Shown: positions 1 to 9,252, counted from the first letter of the stretch. The stretch: 64,000 nt of DNA from Candidatus Omnitrophota bacterium (GCA_003598175.1 QZKN01000151.1:1-64000); one strand, 5' to 3'. Notes: generated by a model not told the origin, from the sequence alone. Numbers and translations: made by a program.

Positions 1-444
1 ATTGATATAGCTGATCATGGACGCCAGCGTCGTGGATTTGCCTGAGCCGGTTGCGCCGGTGACGATGACAAGCCCGCGAGGAAGCTCAGCCAATTCCTTG
101 ATCGTGGGGGGAAGATGCAGATTGACGAAAGAGAGATCGGCGTCGCGAATCAAACGGGCAACGAGGCCGATGTGGCCTTGCTGACGAAATAAATTGATGC
201 GATAGCGCGTACCTGTTTGTAAGTGATAGGCAAAATCCAGGTCGGGCCGCTCTGAAAAAATCTTGAACTGATGATCGGTTAACAGGATTTTGAGGGTTTC
301 GTTCATCCAGGCGTCGGTAACGGTGGAAAGAGCAAGGCGAACGACGGTTCCGTTGATCCGCATAGAAGGGGGAATCCCCATTTTGAGATACAAATCCGAC
401 GCGTTTTCATCCTGCATTTGCAGTAAGAGATCGACAATATTCAT
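1..444 (-). CDS. pilT: Type IV pilus twitching ATPase PilT family (5' part, cut by window edge)
   Basis: Hexameric secretion ATPase that retracts type IV pili or drives related machinery at the inner membrane. Only the first 148 codons are in the window; the rest lies beyond base 1. The translation begins MNIVDLLLQMQDENASDLYL, the usual PilT N-terminal domain. The Walker A motif GATGSGKST is at about residues 130-138, preceded by the PilT-like RGLVIVT strand. The ATG at 442-444 has a GGAG-type ribosome site just upstream. The family call is firm, but pilT versus pilU or a fused GspE relative cannot be separated without the Asp and His boxes and C-terminus. The pseudopilin at 8001-8582 fits an organism with type IV pilus or type II secretion machinery. 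Confidence 0.88.
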   Translation of the reverse strand, partial: MNIVDLLLQMQDENASDLYLKMGIPPSMRINGTVVRLALSTVTDAWMNETLKILLTDHQFKIFSERPDLDFAYHLQTGTRYRINLFRQQGHIGLVARLIRDADLSFVNLHLPPTIKELAELPRGLVIVTGATGSGKSTTLASMISYIN

Positions 445-712
445 TGCAACCTGTCTCCGTTTGCATGAGGTCGTTTTTCACCACTTATTTTGGTTGGTGA
501 TGAATGGGAAAACAAGGAATTGATCCTGTTTCGAAAATCCTTTTCTTATCGGGAAGGATAGCGTAAGGTTTTTGAAACGCCTATCGCAAAAAACGATTGA
601 TCTCACTATTTTACTTTAATGTTGTGAGGAAATGGCCAACATAAACAGCTGGGAGCTATTCTGAGTAAATTCCAGCGAATGATTTTTTTTGTTTTTATAT
701 GAAAATGCGCCT

Positions 713-742
713 CGTAGGGGCGGTTCGCGAACCGCTCCTACG
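713..742. repeat. 30-bp near-perfect palindrome, interspersed-repeat type
   Basis: The sequence reads CGTAG-GGGCGGTTCGCGAACCGCTC-CTACG, self-complementary except for one base pair. It is centred on TTCGCGAA. It resembles the GTAGGGGCG...CGCCCCTAC intergenic palindromes of many uncultured bacteria and is similar in style to the inverted repeat at 10299-10342. It has no T-tract, so it is not a clear terminator. Confidence 0.65.
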
Positions 743-746
743 ACGA

Positions 747-776
747 ATTTTCATCCTTCGTTGTGACCAACCGATC
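747..776 (-). repeat. Dispersed repeat, copy 1 (GATCGGTTGGTCACAACG type)
   Basis: Read on the minus strand this begins GATCGGTTGGTCACAACG and continues AAGGATGAAAAT. The same word, with a few changes, recurs on the plus strand at 21870-21899 and 28311-28337, and a weaker form lies at about 883-917 (minus). All copies are intergenic. They are probably relics of one interspersed element; the function is unknown. Confidence 0.5.
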
Positions 777-856
777 ACAACTGATTCTATGAAAAAGAAG
801 CGCCGACATCCAAACGGCATTGTGGAAATGCCGGAGCACGGGTATTCAGCCCACAC

Positions 857-877
857 GCGTAGACCGGAGGTCTGCGC
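857..877. repeat. Short inverted repeat GCGTAGACC-GGA-GGTCTGCGC
   Basis: Nine-base arms with one G-T type mismatch surround a three-base loop. It sits 80 bases from copy 1 of the dispersed repeat and looks like part of the same repeat-rich patch. No promoter or terminator features accompany it. Confidence 0.45.
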
Positions 878-1169
878 CACAACATAGTTTCATGTGTACG
901 TTGTGGCCAATCGGCCATGACGGTTTTCGTGAAATCGGAGCGTCGCTTTTTACCGGAATTTGGAAACGAGCGAGATAAACCTTGTATTCGATAAACTTTG
1001 AGGGAAAATATACGAGTAATGCTTGAACGCGTGGGGAAGTTGTACTTTATTGTTTTGCCCATCCGTCTCTCAGCATGTGATCCTTATTATACATATCCAA
1101 TCAGAATATGCACATTCGGATTGACGGCCGTGAACTGGTATTTTTTCGTTAAGGGAGCATCCGAGTCAT

Positions 1170-2612
1170 ATGAATCATCCAAAACTCATTCAAGGCGGTA
1201 TGGGCGCTGGTGTATCCAACTGGTTTTTAGCCAAGGCCGTATCCAAAATGGGACAGTTGGGAGTCGTGTCCGGAACCGCGTTGGATTCAGTTCTGGCGCG
1301 TCGCCTGCAATTAGGAGATCCGGAAGGCCATCTACGGCGTGCGCTGGATCACTTTCCCATTCGGGAAATCGCTCAACGCGTATATGACACTTATTTCATT
1401 CCGAACGGTAAAGCTGACCACGAATCGTTCAAACGCATCCCGATGTATTCGTTGACTCCCAGCCGCCAATTGCAGGAATTGACCGTGCTCGCCAATTTCG
1501 TCGAAGTGTTTTTGTCAAAAGAAGGGCACGACGGAATCGTCGGGATCAATTATCTGGAAAAAATCCAGATGCCGAATCTCGCGTCGATTTATGGGGCCAT
1601 GTTGGCAGGTGTGGATTATGTTTTGATGGGCGCGGGTATTCCGCGGGAAATTCCCGGAATCCTGGATCAATACGTCAATCACGAAGAAGTGGAACTTCGT
1701 GTTTCCGTGAACGACGCGGACAAAGACGATCAATATAAAATGCTTTTCAACCCGGCGCAAATCATCGGGAAAATTCCTTATGCGTTGAAACGCCCTCAAT
1801 TTCTCGCGATCATATCCTCGAATACCCTGGCAATCTCCCTAAAACGTAAATCGACCGGACAAGTGAACGGGTTCGTCATCGAAGGTCCGACCGCGGGCGG
1901 GCATAACGCGCCTCCGCGAGGGGCGCTTCAGCTGAATGCCTTGGGCGAACCCATTTGGGGAGAAAAAGATATTGTGGATCTCGAAAAAATCAAGGAATTG
2001 GAATTGCCTTTTTGGTTGGCCGGCTCCTTCGGCGACCCGAAACGGATTGAGCAGGCGTTCGAACAGGGCGCCGACGGCGTCCAGATCGGTACGCCCTTTG
2101 CGTTTTGTGAAGAATCGGGTTTGGACGATGAAATCAAGAGCAAAGTATTGAAGAAAATCCTGACCAATGAAGCACGGGTTCTTTCCGATGCGAAAGCGTC
2201 GCCCACCGGTTTTCCCTTTAAAGTTCTCCAGCTGGAAGACTCCATTTCCAATCCGTCCGTTTATGAAAAACGCACACGCATTTGTGATTTGGGATATCTT
2301 CGCACGGCGTTCAAAAATGAAAACGGACGCGTGGAATATCGCTGCCCGTCGGAGCCGGTGAAAAATTTTCTGCGAAAATCGGGAAAATTGGAAGAGACGG
2401 AAGGACGCAAATGTCTCTGCAACAGCCTGCTCGCCAATATCGGATTGGCCCAACTGCAGCGTTCCGGCTATTTGGAAAAACCGTTGGTCACGTCGGGCCA
2501 GGAACTGAATTTCCTGACTCGTTTTTTACAGAATGGGAAACTCTCATATACCGCCGCCGACGTGATTCAAGCCTTGATCCCTCAATTCGAACTCGCCGAA
2601 GCGTGTGTTTGA
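1170..2612 (+). CDS. Nitronate monooxygenase / PfaD-like FMN TIM-barrel protein
   Basis: A 480-residue cytosolic flavoprotein of the 2-nitropropane dioxygenase superfamily, which includes nitronate monooxygenase, FabK enoyl reductase and PfaD. The start has IQGGMGAGVSNWFLAKAVS, the N-terminal substrate/FMN strand. GFVIEGPTAGGHNAPPRG near residues 230-250 and GADGVQIGTPFAF near 300-312 are the phosphate-binding segments. It is longer than ordinary nitronate monooxygenases (about 320-350 aa), with an extra cysteine-containing C-terminal part. That length is shared with PfaD-type proteins, but no polyketide or PUFA synthase genes are nearby. The ATG at 1170 follows AAGGGAG at a usual spacing. 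Its stop is one base from the stop of the convergent hydrolase gene. The true substrate is unknown. Confidence 0.8.
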   Translation: MNHPKLIQGGMGAGVSNWFLAKAVSKMGQLGVVSGTALDSVLARRLQLGDPEGHLRRALDHFPIREIAQRVYDTYFIPNGKADHESFKRIPMYSLTPSRQLQELTVLANFVEVFLSKEGHDGIVGINYLEKIQMPNLASIYGAMLAGVDYVLMGAGIPREIPGILDQYVNHEEVELRVSVNDADKDDQYKMLFNPAQIIGKIPYALKRPQFLAIISSNTLAISLKRKSTGQVNGFVIEGPTAGGHNAPPRGALQLNALGEPIWGEKDIVDLEKIKELELPFWLAGSFGDPKRIEQAFEQGADGVQIGTPFAFCEESGLDDEIKSKVLKKILTNEARVLSDAKASPTGFPFKVLQLEDSISNPSVYEKRTRICDLGYLRTAFKNENGRVEYRCPSEPVKNFLRKSGKLEETEGRKCLCNSLLANIGLAQLQRSGYLEKPLVTSGQELNFLTRFLQNGKLSYTAADVIQALIPQFELAEACV

Positions 2613-2613
2613 C

Positions 2614-4014
2614 TCACGCATCCGTTTTTTTTAACCGCAATGCGATATCGTTGGTATAAGGGGGAGACTCCACACGGAATTCCCCGCCGTTGTGATCGAT
2701 TTTTTGTGAGCGATCCACCATGCCGGTTATCGTGTTCACCCATTCGGCCCGGTAAACGCCGGCGGGAATGTCCAGATACAGTTCGACTTGATTCCCTTGT
2801 TGGAAATAGAGGGCATAGGCGCATCCCTTCTCCACCAACGCCCAGGCATTCACGCTCCCGTTGGCTTCGATTTTTTTGATGATGGATGGATCGGGCGCCA
2901 TGCGAATGAAATCGAAACCGGTGATGAAGTTTTTCAGAATACTCAATTGACTGCGCAGCGCCGGACTGCCGCCGCCGGGAGCATTCTGGCTTGCGATTCC
3001 ATTTTCGTATTCAACCGTGAACGAATAATCGAGATTGTCGAAGAGTCCGCCGCCGGCAATGATGAATGCCCAGGCGTCGCCGCGATATTTCACGTCGCTG
3101 TTTCCGCTGAAGCCGGTTTCATCATAGCCGATTACGCGATTCAGCGCATAATTTTGCGCGACGGCATCGGGCGGATACGCATAATGAAAGTTGAAGATGG
3201 AAACATGCGGATCGGGATTCTCAATCACTTTGCTGCCGTTGGCGATATTTTGGGCAATGAGATGTTTCGCGGGAAGAGCGGATTCCGTTTCGGCGATCAA
3301 GGATGCGATATGGCGCTGCCAGGCGGGCGTGATTCCCCCGAAATAGGGTTCATTACAGATTTCATAAAAAAGATTGTCAAACTCGTTCATTTCCTCGACG
3401 AGTTTTCGCACCAACGTATCCTGGGCGTTCTGTAGAGCGGGCTCTTTCATCGCATAGGCTTCCGTACTTGACACGATGCCGACGCCGTTTACGTTGTTTT
3501 GTGCATTCATCGGGCTGAATGTCCACAGGGAGGGATTATAAAACGGGCAGAACAACACCAATTCGACCACGATTTCTCGTTTTCCCGCCTCAGCGACGAA
3601 ATCTTGCAAGCGACTGAAATATGATTCGTCCCAGCGGTAAAGATCGAACTTGTTGCCGCCATTACGATATCCGGGCTCCTCGCTGCGCGCCCATGGGCAG
3701 AGGAAACGGAACGGCGCGGGCGCCAATGTATTTTTTTCGATATTGAATTCGCCGGATTTTTCACAATAGACGCCGGAAAACGTACGGGTGAGGTTCAACC
3801 CTTTATCGCGCAATTCATTCAGGTAAGGAATGTAATCAAAATCGAGGTTCAAAACCGCGCCGTAATGTTCCCCCGACGTGATCAAAACCGTCGGTTCATC
3901 ACGGAATAGGAAATAATGCGGATTTTCCGGATGCAATTGGATCGGAGGATGGGCATATGCGACGCCGATGGCCAGACAGATACAAAGCAACGAAAGATGG
4001 ATTGGTTTTCTCAT
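2614..4014 (-). CDS. Exported clan GH-A glycoside hydrolase (cellulase-like TIM barrel)
   Basis: A 466-residue secreted hydrolase. The start is chosen at 4014 because AGGAG lies eight bases upstream and the product then opens with a clean signal peptide (MRKPIHLSLLCICLAIGVAYA). The mature part resembles the DUF4038/GH5-like TIM-barrel group. CNEPYFGG carries the predicted acid/base Glu (about residue 222) in the usual Asn-Glu-Pro motif. IGYDETGFSG carries the predicted nucleophile Glu (about 299). A small beta-sandwich tail follows the barrel. The substrate cannot be told from sequence; plant or algal glycan side chains are typical for relatives. It is one of several exported sugar hydrolases in the window. 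Confidence 0.72.
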   Translation of the reverse strand: MRKPIHLSLLCICLAIGVAYAHPPIQLHPENPHYFLFRDEPTVLITSGEHYGAVLNLDFDYIPYLNELRDKGLNLTRTFSGVYCEKSGEFNIEKNTLAPAPFRFLCPWARSEEPGYRNGGNKFDLYRWDESYFSRLQDFVAEAGKREIVVELVLFCPFYNPSLWTFSPMNAQNNVNGVGIVSSTEAYAMKEPALQNAQDTLVRKLVEEMNEFDNLFYEICNEPYFGGITPAWQRHIASLIAETESALPAKHLIAQNIANGSKVIENPDPHVSIFNFHYAYPPDAVAQNYALNRVIGYDETGFSGNSDVKYRGDAWAFIIAGGGLFDNLDYSFTVEYENGIASQNAPGGGSPALRSQLSILKNFITGFDFIRMAPDPSIIKKIEANGSVNAWALVEKGCAYALYFQQGNQVELYLDIPAGVYRAEWVNTITGMVDRSQKIDHNGGEFRVESPPYTNDIALRLKKTDA

Positions 4015-4070
4015 CACGATTTCTCCTATCATGGGGAATGATTCCTGTCACGGATTTCGATTTGGAGTTC

Positions 4071-5321
4071 CTAATAGATTCGTTCCAATGCCAGCATGGT
4101 CACATCATCGGCAAAACGCTTCGTTCCGGCCCAGCTTCCGGCGTCGCGATAGGCGCACGCCAATGAATCCTGTAACGAAGACGACACGGATCGCCGCAGT
4201 ACTTCGGACAGGCGGGTATAGCCATATTCCTCGTCATTTTTCATGGATTCGGTGATTCCATCCGAATAAATGACGAAACGATCGCCCGGTTCGAGAACGG
4301 TTTTTTTGACCTGCAGGTTGTTTTCCTCGAGGAACAGATTACTGATGCAGGAACCATCGGAATCATTGAAATAGTTTACATGGATTCCATCATGTTTCAC
4401 CAGCAGGGGAGGAAGATGGCCGGCGCGAATCCACGAAATCGTTGCGTCATGTGTATTCAGAATGGCGTATAGCAGCGTGCAAAATTTTGAACTATCGCCG
4501 GGAAAACGTTTATTCAGCATGGAAACCAATTTCTTGGGATCGCAGATGCCGTTCGGATAGGCGTCGTGCGCGCGTTGCTCGCGGACGGTTTCGCGCGCGA
4601 CGGACAATTGATCGATCATGCGGGTCAGCGTCACGGAAAGTAGAGCGGCCGGTACGCCGTGACCGGAAACGTCGAGAACGTAAAAAGCCCAATGGTATTC
4701 ATCAAGCCGAAGAACGTTGAGAAGATCGCCGCCGATATATTCGGACGGCTCGAACAGCCAGGCAAAACGGAAATTGGCGATATCCGGTAATTTGTCGGGT
4801 ATAAATCCGCGTTGCACTTTGGCCGCGGCGATCAGATCCTGCCTCATGCGTTCGTTGGCGTTGCGTAGTTCCTCTTCCGCCTTGATCCGTTCGGTGATAT
4901 CTCCAAAAATGCCTTGTATGCCGATAATCTTTCCTTCGACGTCGTGAATCGGTGTTTTCACGACATGGACGTATTTCGTTTCGTGTTCGAGGACCTTATT
5001 TTTCTCGATATCCTCGAACGTGCGATTGCTTTCGATGACCCCGCGGTCGTCTTCACGATATTTCTTCGCCAAATCAAGGGGAAAAAAATCGAAATCGGTT
5101 TTTCCGAGGATGTCTTCGATCGGTTTTTCAAGGAGATTGCAGAACTGCTGATTGACAAAGGTAAAGCGGCCTTCCAGATCCTTGCAAAAAATGAATTGCG
5201 GAATATTTTCGACCAGCGAATAATAAAACGATTCGGAATCATCCAACGTCAATTGCTTGCGCAATTTGAGGATGTACTGTTGATTTTTTTCCTTCAACGT
5301 TTTTTCTTCTTTTCGATTCAT
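4071..5321 (-). CDS. PAS domain PP2C/SpoIIE-type serine phosphatase (RsbU-like)
   Basis: A 416-residue cytosolic signalling protein. A short coiled start is followed by one PAS domain (about 32-150, with KDLEGRFTFVNQQFCNLL and the GIFGDITERIKAEEEL exit helix). A helical linker then leads to a SpoIIE-type phosphatase (about 180-414). Metal-binding acids are visible in EYIGGDLLNV, LDVSGHGVPAALLS, VIYSDGITES and RFADDVTMLALERIY. Such proteins usually dephosphorylate an anti-sigma-factor antagonist in a partner-switching pathway. No anti-sigma kinase or STAS protein is encoded nearby, so its target is elsewhere. AAGG precedes the ATG. The upstream region also serves a divergent gene. Confidence 0.87.
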   Translation of the reverse strand: MNRKEEKTLKEKNQQYILKLRKQLTLDDSESFYYSLVENIPQFIFCKDLEGRFTFVNQQFCNLLEKPIEDILGKTDFDFFPLDLAKKYREDDRGVIESNRTFEDIEKNKVLEHETKYVHVVKTPIHDVEGKIIGIQGIFGDITERIKAEEELRNANERMRQDLIAAAKVQRGFIPDKLPDIANFRFAWLFEPSEYIGGDLLNVLRLDEYHWAFYVLDVSGHGVPAALLSVTLTRMIDQLSVARETVREQRAHDAYPNGICDPKKLVSMLNKRFPGDSSKFCTLLYAILNTHDATISWIRAGHLPPLLVKHDGIHVNYFNDSDGSCISNLFLEENNLQVKKTVLEPGDRFVIYSDGITESMKNDEEYGYTRLSEVLRRSVSSSLQDSLACAYRDAGSWAGTKRFADDVTMLALERIY

Positions 5322-5703
5322 TTCTCAAAACCTTGTCGGATAGGAAAGGAATAAATCCGAGCGCATTCGACGTTCGGATTTATCCCGGCAATTCATTCCG
5401 GTTTTCATCTTGCTGATGCATGGACATTTTATCTCGAAAAAGCATTTTTTCAATGCAATTCCGATTCATTACACTCATTCTTCGGCGGCGCTGATCTCCT
5501 GCGCGTCATTCGAGGCGTTCACAAATATACACAGGATAAACAGGGCGGCAAAGCAAGGGATACGATTCGAATGGGTTTGCATATCGCCCCTATCATTTGT
5601 CATGCCGCAGGTGGTTACCATCCCGTTATTTTTTCGTTATCATGCAGGGATAATGAATCGTAAGTTCATATTCCCGTCACCATGCATTACTGAGGAGCAG
5701 ACC
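5322..5703. promoter_or_regulatory. Divergent intergenic region with a stem-loop at 5351-5383
   Basis: This 382-base spacer separates the minus-strand phosphatase from the plus-strand glycosidase and must carry both promoters. A perfect 10-bp stem, ATAAATCCGA (5351-5360) and TCGGATTTAT (5374-5383), encloses a 13-base loop. It lies only about 30 bases upstream of the phosphatase start, so it would fall in that leader or act as an operator. The longer open frame running in from 5410 is unlikely to be translated, because a strong ribosome site and a signal peptide favour the start at 5704. Confidence 0.45.
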
Positions 5704-7956
5704 ATGCGAAAGGTTCGTGACACGATAAAATGGAAATCGACAATCCTGTTTGTCCTATTAGTATCATTTGCAAACATTCCATTGGCGGAGGAATCACCGG
5801 TCATCAAACTTGATTCGGTGGTGGAAGTACAAAACGCGGTGAATCCATTCGATTATTTTTCCAATTCGTGGACGGTCATCGGTTTGAAGGATTATGAGAA
5901 CGGAACGAGAATTACGCCGAATGGAGAGTTGGTGCTGGCGGACGGATCGTTGTGCCGTCCGTTGATCGGTAAGGTCATGGCGCCGCTGAACAACGATGTG
6001 AAAAAAACATTGCGGGACGGATATCTGCCGATGGTCAAGTATGATTTTACGGCGGGCCAATTTATTCGCTATGAATTGGAGATGTTTGCCGTAAGCGAGA
6101 ACCAAATCGGAGACTCGACAGCCCAATGGACCCAGGAGGAGAATTTCTTGAACCTGCTTCGCGTTCAATTGAGCAATGTCCGAGAGGTCGCCTGCAAAAC
6201 GTATTTCGGATTGGAATGGACCAACAAGGATTTGCCGATTGAATCCGTTTACGAAGTGTATCAACATCCCCGTGTGCGAGCCATCTATGCCAAGGACGCC
6301 TTGCTGGGTTTGGTTCATCAATCCGACGCCTGTCAGATCCGTCACGAAAACAATCGCGTCATCGTGCAAGTGGAACTCGAACCAAAAGGCGCCACATCCT
6401 TTGACTTTTGCATTCCGTTTCGCCCCTATCGCGTGTCCATCGCGGAAGTGGAAAACGTGTTAAGCGGCTTTCATTACGACGAATGCCACGAACGAACGAT
6501 ATCCGAGTGGAATGATCTGCTCGAGCAGGGAACTCAGTTCGACATTCCGGAAACGAAACCGATGGAAACGTATAAGGCATCGTTGGTGAATCAATTCATC
6601 GGGATGGATCACGGCGAATTGCATGCGGGAGAGGGATTTTACGACCAACTCTATTTACGCGACGCAGCCTATCAGGCGATTTCGCTGCTTCATGCGGGGT
6701 ATCCGGCCGCGGCGCGGAAAGCATTGGAATGCTTTCTCCCTCATCAGAACGAAGACGGGCAGTTCATCACGCAAAAAGGCCAACTCGACGCGCATGGCTA
6801 CAGTTTGTGGGCGCTGGTGGAATATTACCGGCTGACGCGCGAACGATTGTGGTTGTTGCGCGTCTATCCGGCGTTGAAGAAAGGCGTCGAATGGCTGCAA
6901 CACATGCGGAGGACGGAAACTGACAAAGCGTCGCCGTTTTACGGAATACTCCCCAACGCCATCGCCGACGGCGAATATTTGTGGGGAGGAGAATACCATA
7001 TTTTGGGCTATGATTGGTGGAATCTGCGCGGCTTGCAATCCGCGGCCGAAGCGGCGCGTGCGTTGGGCTATTCGCGGGACGCGGAAGAATGGGAAAACGA
7101 ATTCCGGGAGTATAAACAATGCATCTTCACAGCTCTCAAAAAGACCGGATTGGATTATATTCCGCCAAGTTATGAAAAAATGGGAACGCATTGGGGGAAT
7201 CTGGAGGTGATTTTTCCCAGCCCGCTACTCGATCCCTACGATCCACTGGTCACGGCCACATTGGATGAAGTACGTAATCATTTCGGCGGTGGATTCCGCG
7301 ACGGCATTATTCGCTGGTCGCCGGGACGGCCGGAGCCGGCAATTCATCCTTACATGTCGCAATTCGTGACCAACACGCATATCGCGCGGGGAGAGTATGA
7401 GCAGGCAATTGACGGATTTTATTCCTTTCTGCTGCATACTTCCTGTACCCACGTGTTTCCGGAAGGGGTACATTACGAAAAACGCGAGGCATGGAACAAT
7501 ACCCTCCCGCATCTTTGGGCGGCCGCGCTCTACGTGACCACGTTGCGGAACATGCTGGTGCGCGAACAGGATGATGAGTTGCATCTGCTTTCCGCCGTAC
7601 CGCTGCGGTGGTTGGACGCGGGCAAGCGGCTGGCCATTAGCCCTGCTTTTACGTATTTTGGATCGGTGGGATTTGAATTGAACGCGCAGGAGGAAACGAT
7701 TCGTTTGCACGTCGATGCGCCGCAACGAAACGCTCCGAACAAGATCGTGGTTCATATGCCGAACGGGATCGAGATCATCGAAACCATTGCGCATGGGGAA
7801 AGTCTTAATGTAAAAGATAGCAATAAGATTGTTTTGGAAGGAGAGATGATTCGGCAGCCGTTTGAGTTGGAGATCAAAATCCGTCGAAACGAGCAGCCCG
7901 ATGCGATGACATTCGACGCGAAGGTGGCGTCATTTTTGTCTGCCGTCGGGAATTGA
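5704..7956 (+). CDS. Exported (alpha/alpha)6-barrel glycosidase-like protein
   Basis: A 750-residue secreted protein. The ATG at 5704 is preceded by GAGGAG and gives a signal peptide ending near ANIPLAEE. The N-terminal half is beta-rich. The C-terminal half (about 290-650) has the six-hairpin signature of amylo-alpha-1,6-glucosidase, GH63 or glucoamylase-like enzymes: GMDHGELHAG, DQLYLRDAAYQAISLLHAG, QLDAHGYSLWALVEYYRLT, WLQHMRR. Acidic residues in ELHAGEG and LYLRDAA, and the later WGGEYHILGYDWWN, are candidates for catalysis. A C-terminal beta segment follows. The exact family and substrate are uncertain; it could be a debranching-type or inverting alpha-glycosidase. The gene stands alone, with a convergent pseudopilin gene downstream. 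Confidence 0.7.
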   Translation: MRKVRDTIKWKSTILFVLLVSFANIPLAEESPVIKLDSVVEVQNAVNPFDYFSNSWTVIGLKDYENGTRITPNGELVLADGSLCRPLIGKVMAPLNNDVKKTLRDGYLPMVKYDFTAGQFIRYELEMFAVSENQIGDSTAQWTQEENFLNLLRVQLSNVREVACKTYFGLEWTNKDLPIESVYEVYQHPRVRAIYAKDALLGLVHQSDACQIRHENNRVIVQVELEPKGATSFDFCIPFRPYRVSIAEVENVLSGFHYDECHERTISEWNDLLEQGTQFDIPETKPMETYKASLVNQFIGMDHGELHAGEGFYDQLYLRDAAYQAISLLHAGYPAAARKALECFLPHQNEDGQFITQKGQLDAHGYSLWALVEYYRLTRERLWLLRVYPALKKGVEWLQHMRRTETDKASPFYGILPNAIADGEYLWGGEYHILGYDWWNLRGLQSAAEAARALGYSRDAEEWENEFREYKQCIFTALKKTGLDYIPPSYEKMGTHWGNLEVIFPSPLLDPYDPLVTATLDEVRNHFGGGFRDGIIRWSPGRPEPAIHPYMSQFVTNTHIARGEYEQAIDGFYSFLLHTSCTHVFPEGVHYEKREAWNNTLPHLWAAALYVTTLRNMLVREQDDELHLLSAVPLRWLDAGKRLAISPAFTYFGSVGFELNAQEETIRLHVDAPQRNAPNKIVVHMPNGIEIIETIAHGESLNVKDSNKIVLEGEMIRQPFELEIKIRRNEQPDAMTFDAKVASFLSAVGN

Positions 7957-8000
7957 TTCCGGTTTCCATTATCTCGTCATTTCCGCGATTGCTTTGTTGA

Positions 8001-8582
8001 TCATTCGAAAATGACGCCGTTGTTGGAGGTATAGATATCGCCGGCGGATTTGAGGCCGTTGGTGGGAGAATAGATTCTCGGACGAACCAGATCGTGAGGC
8101 TGGCTCCAGGCCTGTTGATCGACCTTATCCGGTCCGAGGCTGGTGATGGTGTAAATCGTGTTGCTCGGTCGCCAGGCGGGGCGGGGATTGAGCACGCCGG
8201 AATGCGGGCCGGCGTATTGAAACAACGGCGCGAGTTTCACATGTTCGAACCGGCCGATGGGCTCCAAAAAGAACGGATCGATGGGAATGGAGCCCATATA
8301 CCCAATGGGCGTCGTGAGTTTGGCGTACGATAGAATTTCGTTGTTTTGGATGGCGACGCCGGGAACCTGGCCGCTGTCGAAATCGGGCGGGTAGCTGTTG
8401 TTGTCGAGGAAATAGAGTTCCATCGAGGTGTGTAAGGCTTTCATGTCGGACACGCAGCGGGATACTTTCGCCCGCATCTGTGCGTTGAGGAAATTCGGAA
8501 CCGCAATGGCGGCGAGAATGCCGATGATGGCGACGACGATCAACAATTCGATGAGGGTGAATGCGTGGTATTTTGTTTTCAT
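8001..8582 (-). CDS. Type II secretion GspG-like pseudopilin (prepilin N-methylation protein)
   Basis: A 193-residue prepilin-like protein. The N-terminus carries a textbook class III signal: a short basic leader, then HAFTLIELLIVVAIIGILAA, with cleavage expected before Phe and the +5 Glu present. The single hydrophobic helix is the pilin spine. The C-terminal part is a beta domain with NNSYPPDF, GYMGSIPIDPFF and YTITSLGPDK, the GspG-like pattern of genomes that carry many solitary pseudopilin copies. It lies alone, not in a gsp operon, so it may be one of many surface-display pseudopilins. It depends on a prepilin peptidase encoded elsewhere. Confidence 0.88.
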   Translation of the reverse strand: MKTKYHAFTLIELLIVVAIIGILAAIAVPNFLNAQMRAKVSRCVSDMKALHTSMELYFLDNNSYPPDFDSGQVPGVAIQNNEILSYAKLTTPIGYMGSIPIDPFFLEPIGRFEHVKLAPLFQYAGPHSGVLNPRPAWRPSNTIYTITSLGPDKVDQQAWSQPHDLVRPRIYSPTNGLKSAGDIYTSNNGVIFE

Positions 8583-8713
8583 GGCAGTTCCGATCCAATC
8601 CTCCGTTGAAAAATAAAATGGATAACGAATTATCTTAATTCAGAACGGATTGTTTGTCGATTCTCGGTCTCCCTATTCGTGAATTTGATGTGTCGGCACA
8701 AACGGTATTGATA

Positions 8714-8974
8714 TCAATAAACCTGATTATGGGTTCCGATTCGGATTAAATGAATGACTTCGTAGTTATTTTCTTCCATAAAGATAATGCGCAAATCCCC
8801 TCCCGCGGAGATGGCTCGCAACTCTTTTTGTTCGCCATGAAGGGAATGGTTTTTGAGTTGAGGATCAAAGGGATTATTTTCAAAACACCGAATAACCTGT
8901 CCGATTCGCTTCTGTTGGTTCGGGGGTAGTTTTTGGAGACTTTTAGTGAAACTTTTACGATAAATGAATTTCAT
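8714..8974 (-). CDS. RelE/YafQ-type toxin of a type II toxin-antitoxin pair
   Basis: An 86-residue basic protein with the compact ParE/RelE fold. It shows KSFTKSLQKLPPNQQKRI, the conserved NPFDPQLKNHSLHGEQKELRA segment in part, and the terminal HLIRIGTHNQVY. The LxGxxxLRAxxxGDxRI pattern is typical of YafQ/RelE mRNA interferases. It starts 11 bases after the antitoxin stop, so the two are co-transcribed and probably co-translated. No strong ribosome site of its own is seen, which fits translational coupling. The His near the C-terminus could be catalytic, as in YafQ. Confidence 0.8.
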   Translation of the reverse strand: MKFIYRKSFTKSLQKLPPNQQKRIGQVIRCFENNPFDPQLKNHSLHGEQKELRAISAGGDLRIIFMEENNYEVIHLIRIGTHNQVY

Positions 8975-8985
8975 TTAGTAATTTT

Positions 8986-9216
8986 TCATTTCAATCCAAG
9001 GGATTTGCACAATTCATCAGCGGAAGAACATTCAAATGTATCGATTCGTTTTTTGGATAATTCCGCTTCCTGAAGGAGCATTTGGATAACACCGGGTGGA
9101 TAGTAAGTTGCTTTAAACTCCTCCTCTTTGTTGGCAGTAACAAAATCTTCCACTTTTTGCCGTTCTTGAGGAGGGAGTTCCTGAATTTCAAGGATTATTT
9201 CTTCTGCGGATTTCAT
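8986..9216 (-). CDS. Small antitoxin partner of the RelE/YafQ-type toxin
   Basis: A 76-residue protein. The start at 9216 is chosen because GGAG lies nine bases upstream. A longer reading from 9267 would begin before the predicted transcription start region. The N-terminal part (SAEEIILEIQELPPQERQKV) resembles small uncharacterised antitoxins that precede RelE/ParE toxins. No clear helix-turn-helix or AbrB fold is evident. The C-terminal half is acidic and polar, as expected for a toxin-wrapping segment. Its role is inferred mainly from position, size and the promoter-operator upstream. Confidence 0.65.
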   Translation of the reverse strand: MKSAEEIILEIQELPPQERQKVEDFVTANKEEEFKATYYPPGVIQMLLQEAELSKKRIDTFECSSADELCKSLGLK

Positions 9217-9252
9217 TGCATCGTTCTCCAGGGATGGTTCACATAATTTCCG

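Larger units (their letters stand above)
445..1169. other. Intergenic region with several small palindromes, no convincing gene
   Basis: These 725 bases separate the divergently oriented pilT and the flavoprotein gene. The open frames here lack ribosome sites and recognisable protein content. The middle part (about 710-930) is a patchwork of short inverted repeats and repeat-like words, listed separately, which resembles decayed interspersed repeats. The last 100 bases should hold the promoter of the gene at 1170, but I cannot point to clear -35/-10 boxes. Confidence 0.6.

Noticed and set aside
760-781. TTGTGA-N8-TCACAA as a CRP/FNR-type site
   Set aside because: The spacer is eight bases instead of six, and the sequence is part of a repeat found at other intergenic places.
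998-1387. 129-codon open frame overlapping the start of the flavoprotein gene
   Set aside because: No ribosome site, no recognisable domain, and it is out of frame with the well-supported gene at 1170.
5410-5703. Upstream extension of the six-hairpin glycosidase frame
   Set aside because: The extension has no ribosome site and would bury a clear signal peptide. GAGGAG before 5704 decides the start.
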